DNA of 64,000 bases. It comes from Madurella fahalii. Lineage: Eukaryota; Ascomycota; Sordariomycetes; Sordariales. The stretch's first letter is position 1. Each line of letters begins with the position of its first letter. The DNA lies in assembly GCA_029876055.1 (NCBI GenBank), contig CM056875.1, forward strand, positions 5,977,001 through 6,041,000, in the 5' to 3' direction. The notes beneath the pieces were generated by a model. It did not search any database, was not told the origin of the DNA, and saw only the letters and a program-made list of their open reading frames with translations. The translations under genes were made by a program, and so were the position numbers. Shown in pieces: positions 57,601 to 64,000 of this stretch.

Positions 57601-59572
57601 ATCCACATCGTCAATCATTTTTTTCTACCGATGGCCACTACGCACCATCTGGTAACAGAGAAGCCATAAACAGCCGCATCCGCCCAGGCTCAGCAGTAGA
57701 ATGAATGCATGAGTGAGTATCTACCTCGCACTCAATGTCTAGAGGCAGTAGTAGTCATAGGGGCATTGGCGTGTCACGAACACGAGATACAATAGAAGTA
57801 AATACTATCCGTAGTGAAACGCTCAGGATGGCTGGCGAAGTTTGCAGACGAATAAAGACATCCCAGGCGGGGTGTATGTATGAGATGGTACTCTGGATCA
57901 TCCAGTTCGCTTCCGCTCGGGGAAGACTACAGTTGGACATGAGGTTTATATAAGGGGTTGGGGACAGCTCGTATTCCCACTGCATCCACCTCCCGGTGCA
58001 GACCATCACCCTACTTCTCCATGTGGGCCATGCTAGACGCTGTTATGGGTCAACATCATAGCCGTCCGGTACTACGGTCCGCAACTATTCTCATCCCTTA
58101 GGAAATCTCTAGCTGAAGGTAGACGTAAGCCGTCCCGCGGCCGTGGCAAGGAATTGAGCCTTGTTTAACATGCGAGAAAGAGGGAGCCAGCTATGGCTAG
58201 AGAAGACGCTTTGGATGATAGCTTTAATGTATAGGTATATTATAAGATTCACAAGCGGCTTAGTTGTGGTTTGTAAATGTAAGATATCCTTAAAGTAACC
58301 TAGTTAGGAAATGTGCTCATGCTGACATCAACAGCAGGAGGGCAGAGCTTGATCGCGGTTAGACAGTCGATTCCTCAAGGGTCACGGCCGATGTAAACAA
58401 GTCGGAACCGGGCAGTCGGGTTAGAGCCTGCAGCGGGGGCCCGTAGGATTGATGCTTGGACTCTTCGAGTCGCCGGGAGTAGTCCCGAGTTTCCTAGGAT
58501 TCCCGTCCCGTCTCCAGCGGTGCATCTCGCTGCATTTGCTGTCCGTTGCGAAGGGGTGACTACTGTTTCATCAGCCTGCAGGGTGACCTATCACTGTGGC
58601 CTACCCAGCATTCTCGGAGGTTACATCTACGGCCGAAATATTCCCATTGGTCTTGCCATCGTGTTAACCGAAAGCAAGCCTTTGCAATAAGAGATGATCA
58701 TTTTGCTGAGATGGCCATGAATCAGCTCCATGCTCATGCGCGGCGGGGGGGATATCCTTAGTCCGAAAGCATTGCTTGGTGCTGTCAGGTCCGGGGTGCA
58801 TTAGTTTAGGGCCCGGGCATTTATGTCGCAGCTCGCTTGAATGCCGAAGCTGCGCGTCATCGACCTGGGGCGCACTCCGGCAAGATTCCGGGCTCGCTGC
58901 GGATGCACCGCTTGAGCCTCAATTCGGATATGCCCGTCGATCACATACTTTATCGTAGCATGCCGTTCCACTCACCGAAGCTTAGGACGGGGTTGTAGCG
59001 GCGTAGGGCGAGATTGCGAGCGTTAAGCGGCAGGGATGTCCGGTATCACAGCTTCCACTTGCTTGTCCCCAGGCCCAACAGATATAAGTCGCCTGTTCCC
59101 GGAAGTTCTCGCGCTCGTCTGCTTCCATTCTTCGAAGTCCGATATGATCATATCAAGGAAAGCGTCGTCTCGCGCAGCGCATGCTCAATCGTTATTCTGA
59201 TTAATGCGTCGTTTCCTGTCTTCGATCGTTTAGCAGGACCCCTCGTTGGCACTGCTATGAAGCAACAGCCAGTGGAGCGAGCGCACTTTGGAGAGGCGCC
59301 GTTGAGCCGCACAACCAACTTCTCTGACTGACGAATTCGGCAAAAAAACAACCATACCCTCTGCAACGGATTCAGCTGTCTGATGGTCTGTCAGCCATGG
59401 CTGAACGAAGGACCATGGAAGCAGGGCCGGCACGGCATACGCACTCGACGCCGGCGGCATCTTTCCGTGCGTAGCCCGTTTTGCGTTTCCCATCTTCGGC
59501 CCTTCCCTGTTCATTCCCACTCCGCTGTCCCGTCCCCCGTCTGCAAACCCCACCTTGCATTGCCGGGCTCTA
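54658..59572. other. 4.9 kb stretch without a supported gene
   Basis: Frames on both strands are short and unconserved-looking. Two minus-strand blocks at about 55323-55770 sit in one frame interrupted by a single TAA and could be a decayed gene of unknown type. A 20-nt tandem duplication lies at 54895-54939. No transposase or reverse-transcriptase motif was recognised. The right end contains the SDR gene promoter. Confidence 0.5.
54895..54939 (+). repeat. Tandem 20-nt direct repeat
   Basis: GCAGGTTGGAAGAACTTGTT occurs twice in tandem (54895-54914, 54915-54934) followed by GCAGG of a third copy. Confidence 0.95.
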
Positions 59573-60725
59573 ATGGACAACATAGCAACACACAACTCGC
59601 CGAGGACCTGGTTTCTCACATCCTCATTGTCGCCGCTATGCATCCGGCTAATCCGGCTGCTGCTGGCTCATGGCGACTACGTGGTGGCCTGTCTGCCGCC
59701 GCACGAGATTGAGGATGACGATCGCAGCGCCGAGTTCCGCGAGCTGATCAACGAGTGCAAGAGCAGCCGCAAGGACCGCGAAGGCTGGAAAGACCGCATT
59801 CGCGGCATCCGCTGCGATGGTCGAAGCATGGGCCAGTGCGGCGCCGCCATCGCCGAGGCGGTCCAGGTGTTTGGTCGGATAGACATTCTGCTGTGCTGCA
59901 AGTCTGAAGGTGAGTTCTGCCCCTGAGAGACGGGGGAACTGGGGCAGGAACAAGAACAAGAGCTCATGACTACCGCTTTAACCAGCTGTTGTTGGCATGG
60001 TTGAGGAGTTCTCGGCCACGCCGGCGACGCGCAATCTGGTCCGTGACCAGTTCGAAACCATTTTCTTCTCCCAGGTCAACTTCATCAAGGCCTCACTGCC
60101 GCAGTTCCGAGCCCAACATACGGGACACATCATGATCCTGACCAGCATCGGCGGCCACATCGGCACCCCTGGCATGTCCATCTACACGTCCGCCACGTGG
60201 GCGCTTGAAGGGTACTGCGACTCGCTGGCCTATGAGATCGCCCCCTTCAACATCAAAGTCACCATTGTCCAGCCCAACAAGGAGATCCAGAGCCTGACCA
60301 ACAAGATCGTCTTTGCCCCGCAGCTCCCCTTTTACGACGCCGACATCAACCCGGCTCCGAGCATGCGCGAGATGCTCGGGAATGTGCTCAATGCGAACCC
60401 GGAGACGGCCGTTGAGCAGTCCGAGGACGAGATCCAGTACCGGTATCCGCGCCTCCCCGCCTCGGCCTACGACAAGCTGGTCATGGAGACGGTGCATGCA
60501 TTGACAGCCATCGGGGGGCACGAGAACCCGCCAGCGAGGCACATTGTCGGCTTTGAGGGTGCAGTTGCTGTCAAAGAGAAGCTCAAGACGGTGACTGAGG
60601 AACTTGAGGATTTTGTCGAGGCGAGTCTGGCGGTGGATATCTTTGAAAGCGAGCTCAAGAACGAGGCGAGGCAGGGCCGATCAACAGCTGAGGCTGTTCT
60701 GCCGGGTGCTGGGCCTGGGGCGTGA
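59573..60725 (+). CDS. Short-chain dehydrogenase/reductase-like protein, catalytic motif degenerate
   Basis: Two exons, 59573-59909 and 59986-60725 (GTGAGT/CAG, phase 1), 358 residues. The fold is SDR-like: N-terminal beta strand TWFLTSSLSPLCIRLIRLLL (~12-31), a CDGRSM segment, FGRIDILLCCKSE (strand 4 region), GHIMILTSIGGHIGTPG with the catalytic-type Ser, and SIYTSATWALEGYCDSLAYE. The usual YxxxK is YTSAT, so Lys is replaced by Thr; the Gly-rich TGxxxGIG loop is also missing (TSSLSPLC). This resembles a pseudo-enzyme or an SDR with altered cofactor use. The C-terminal ~90 residues are charged and extended. Start is ATG 59573; the upstream frame has no good ATG nearby. GC-rich coding, unlike the DNA to its left. 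Confidence 0.82.
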
Positions 60726-61402
60726 CAGTGGATACTGTCTTGTACGTACTTTCAGTGTTTGGAAGCGATCCCTTACACATCATGTACAGTACATACATCA
60801 TCGGGGTTTGGAGGGAGGATGCAAAGGCTGGGCAGTCGTTGGTTGGCTTCATACAGTACACTAGTTCTAGTGCCTGCACGCACTGATGCTTACCTTAACA
60901 TTATATAGAATTTGGCTCATTGACGGTTCAAGAATCCTTGAAAACAGCCCCTTACAGGGGGTCTCCCGGACCCCAGATCTGCAGGAACAGCACGCCAATT
61001 ACGGCGGCCATAGCTCCGTGCTAGGCGTTCGTCATCACCGCTGCGCTGCGGCAAACGCTCGGGCCTGCCACGGCACGGGCACTGCTGCCCTAGGTACAGT
61101 ACCGACCGCCCAGCACGGGGCAATGCCATTGTGCATTTCGGGCATCTCACGACGCCAAATTTTGGATACTCCGACATCCCGCGCCGCACAGAGACCACGA
61201 CGGAAAACCACAGTCAGGCCAAGATCAGCTGTAGCCTTGCACTCATACTGCGCGACGCTGTCTACAACTCCGTTTCGGCGCGAACCACGCAGCGGCGCAC
61301 CCCTCGATGCATCGCTGTCTGCCCGCCTCTCGACATGTTCCCCTGAACTAGCGCTCTTGCTCGCTGTTGGTCCACGACGTCGGGAATGATCGCGGCGCAA
61401 CA
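60726..61402. promoter_or_regulatory. Intergenic: SDR 3' flank and TRS120 promoter
   Basis: Short region between two plus-strand genes; no gene or motif recognised. Confidence 0.6.
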
Positions 61403-64000
61403 ATGCCCTTAGATCCCCTCTTGCCCGTCGCTCCGGCGAGGGTCAAGGCCTTGGTGCTGCCCATCGGCCACATCAAACGCGAGCGCTTCACCGCCTTCGT
61501 CGACCGTCTCAATGCCGAACAAGTCGTCTTCCTGCGGGATGTCACTCCCGATGCCCGCCCACATAGAAGTGAGGGTGCCCCGCGAACGGTGTGCCAGAAG
61601 CTCTTGCTGACGCTATACTTGTCCAGACATGTTCTCGCCCCTGGCGTTCCCCGACGGCGCCATGTTCTACGATCTCATGACGCACCATCCTCCGCCTTCT
61701 CATCTCTCCCTCTCGCCATTTGACCTGTTCCGGGAGCCCCTTGCCGTTATTGCCGTGGCTGACGGCGCCGAACTACCCAGTGTCGTCTTCAGCAAGAGAC
61801 AGTCGGGCGGCAGGACCGTCGAGGAGACAAACATACGGACGCTCTATCAGGAGCTGGAAGATCTGAGAGACCGATACCCCAAAGTACTCGCGCACCAGGT
61901 CTTGGTGTTTGACTACCTGCCGTCCAAGGACAAGCCCATACCGATACCCGAGGGCATCGTCACCGTACCGCCTGCCGAACAGTCCAAGCGGACTACAATA
62001 AAAACTGTCATGTGCGACATATCTGCCTTGATCCTGGCGGAGATGACCACTCTGGCCAAGTCTTACGAGGGCATGAACTTCATAGACTCTCCGGGGCACT
62101 CCTCGGCCCGCAGTGCTGCGAGAGACGAGCCGGCCGAGGCCGTGAGGAGAAACTCGCAGTTCGCGCTGCCGGTAAATCGGTCGAGCTCTACTAGTGGGCT
62201 TCCTGATAGGAACCACGTCCGCATGTCTATGCCTCCCGTTCCGTCCAAAGGCACATCATTTGGCTCGAGTAATTCCACTCCTGCTCGGCCGTCAACACCC
62301 GTAAACGAAAAGCCTCTCCCATCCCCGCCTTCCACGTTCGACAACATCATAGGAAGCATGGAGCCTACCAGCCCTGAGCGGAGAGGAGGGCATGCGCGCT
62401 CCGGCTCGGCGGAAGGGTTCAGGGCACAGAGTCAGGAACGTGTACCGGTTCATGGGTATGGGCCTGGCGGCCTTAATGAGCGATGGAGGAGCAAGGGCAG
62501 GTGCAGGGTTCAGGTGGTGATCGGATCGCTCTACCTCCAAGCTGGCCTGTGGAGTAATGCGCTCAAGGAGCTCAGCGAGGCGGCAACTGTCGCAAAGTCA
62601 ATTAATGATCATCTCTGGCACGGAAAAGCCCTGGAACTCGCGCTCGTCTGTCTCTTGCTGCTAGGCTGGGCCGATATCGAGTTTCAGGTTCCGAGTATCA
62701 TGCTCCCGCCCCACGAGAAGGGGACCGGCATCGCCGCTGCCCTTCAGGAAGCCGAGGCCAAAGATCCCAATCAACCCCGTTGGCTACGGAATCTTCAGGT
62801 CTACATGCCCGAACTGCTCGACCGCATCCTCGGGCTCTACTCGAGGATATCCGCCGAGCACTTGCCGCCCGTACCTTTTTCCGAAGCCGTCATCAGATTC
62901 TGCAGGATGCTCTCGGCGATCCACATTGCCAACGGGAAAGTCTGCCGGCAGTCGCTGGACATGATAGTCTTGAACACTGTGCCTAGCAAACCTTTGACCA
63001 CGTCGCCCCGTTTCACCATCCTGCCGACCCGCACCCAGATCGTTTCTACGCTGTTCAAGGCATTTCCGGCCTCGTCCTCGGAGCTCCTGACTACTGTCGA
63101 CCGCATAGTGATTCTCAGCGGCATCGCGTCGGTCCTCGGCCATCTAGGATTCCAGAGAAAGAAGGCCATGGTTGTCAGGGAGCTTGTCTCGGTTCTGGTT
63201 GGCGGCTTGGTTGAGGCGCGCACACGGGGCGCCGCTGATGTTGGCATCCATCCGGCTGCTGGGTTGGTTGGCCTCAACGGCGCAACCGGGGCCGGTGGAG
63301 CGGGTGCGCTGGAGCTTGCTGAGGGAGACATCGAGCATGGAATCGAGTCCTTCCTTGGGCTCATGCTCAAGACGTACGGCGTAGTCGGCTACGACGCAGG
63401 ATCGAACATGTCGGATGATGCGGAGCATTCTTCGGATTCAGAGATCGTGGCACGAATTCAGAGACAGTCCGCAGCGAGATTTTTTGGCATAAAGAGCGTC
63501 AAGCTCAACGTCCTCCGCACTTGCATAAACTTCTCCGAGGCCCTGCCGGACTTTGCCGGAGTTTTAAAGTACTCGAGCGACCTGCTGCGAACGGCTGGGA
63601 GCGGGATCGCCCCTGGGCCACGGAGGGAAAACGCATATCCGACGATAACCAAGGAGGAGCAAGTTCGTCTGAGCGCCAATATCCTCAAGACGTCGAATCT
63701 GTCACTACGCTTGGGCATGGGTTCTTTGACAGCCGAGTACTGGGACGAATTCCTGCTCCGTGGCGTCGCACTAGAGCCGTTGCCTCCGACCAAGACTCCT
63801 ATCTCACACGCCAAGACCGTTCTTCCAGGAATAACCACAGCTCGCAGTTCCCAGGATGTCGACCCGTTCATCTATAATCCATTTCTGAAGCGGCCTGATA
63901 CGGCGACCGTCGACCGGACGTTGGTCGCCGGCGAGCCGGCGAGTTTTAGGCTAACCCTTCAGAATCCCTACGAGGTTGAGATAGAGATAAAAAGTATCCG
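61403..64000 (+). CDS. TRS120: TRAPP II complex subunit TRS120 (TRAPPC9/HypA), 5' part
   Basis: Subunit of the Golgi tethering complex TRAPP II, an exchange factor for Ypt31/Rab11-type GTPases. Exon 1 is 61403-61568 (MPLDPLLPVAPARVKALVLP), then a 57-nt intron (GTGAGG...CCAG), and exon 2 from 61626 is open to the window's end. The junction restores RPHRNMFSPLAFPDGAMFYD in phase 1. The N-terminal domain continues with HLSLSPFDLFREPLAVIAVA; a Ser/Pro-rich loop (~240-345) follows, then helical-repeat sequence from VQVVIGSLYLQAGLWSNALK. About 847 of an expected ~1,300 or more residues are present; the cut falls in a region resembling an Ig-like strand (FRLTLQNPYEVEIEI). Identification from remembered fungal TRS120/HypA N-termini. 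Confidence 0.92.

Overview
The window looks like nuclear DNA of a filamentous ascomycete, most likely a Sordariomycete close to Chaetomiaceae (inferred from gene content and style, not from a search). Genes are split by 47-143 nt introns with GTAAGT-like donors and AG acceptors, there are no operons, intergenic gaps run 0.4-5 kb, and one retrotransposon relic carries a stop of the kind repeat-induced point mutation (RIP) makes. All multi-exon models here were built by eye from splice sites, reading phase and recalled family sequence.

Region 1 (1-31.7 kb) is conserved housekeeping DNA: 3-phosphoglycerate dehydrogenase (5' end only), nucleosome assembly protein NAP1, a P5B cation/polyamine ATPase (YPK9), an intronless cyclopropane-synthase/coclaurine-N-methyltransferase-like enzyme, a 48-residue complex I subunit (NDUFB2 type), the CDK9-like kinase BUR1, two small unnamed membrane proteins, RNase P/MRP subunit POP8, protein phosphatase 5 (PPT1), a diaphanous-type formin (BNI1/SepA) and a DUF2264 protein. 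NAP1 and BUR1 each carry one apparent frameshift at a C homopolymer.

Region 2 (31.7-36.3 kb) is an accessory island: a non-LTR reverse-transcriptase relic, a frame-broken cysteine-rich gene, a C2H2 zinc-finger gene whose GC-AG intron falls exactly inside a finger, an unnamed small gene, and 1.8 kb of sequence without genes.

Region 3 (36.3-54.7 kb) looks like a secondary-metabolite cluster: an A-T-TE NRPS-like synthetase, an O-methyltransferase, a divergently transcribed cytochrome P450 with an unusual I-helix, a SAT4/PTH11-type membrane protein, a 14-helix MFS exporter, a glutathione S-transferase and an NmrA-like oxidoreductase. A working model is condensation of two aryl-pyruvates by the synthetase, methylation, oxidation or reduction, detoxification and export. 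No pathway-specific regulator is visible.

Region 4 (54.7-64 kb) is a 4.9 kb stretch without a supported gene, then a short-chain dehydrogenase-like protein lacking its catalytic lysine, and the 5' part of the TRAPP II subunit TRS120, which runs off the right edge.
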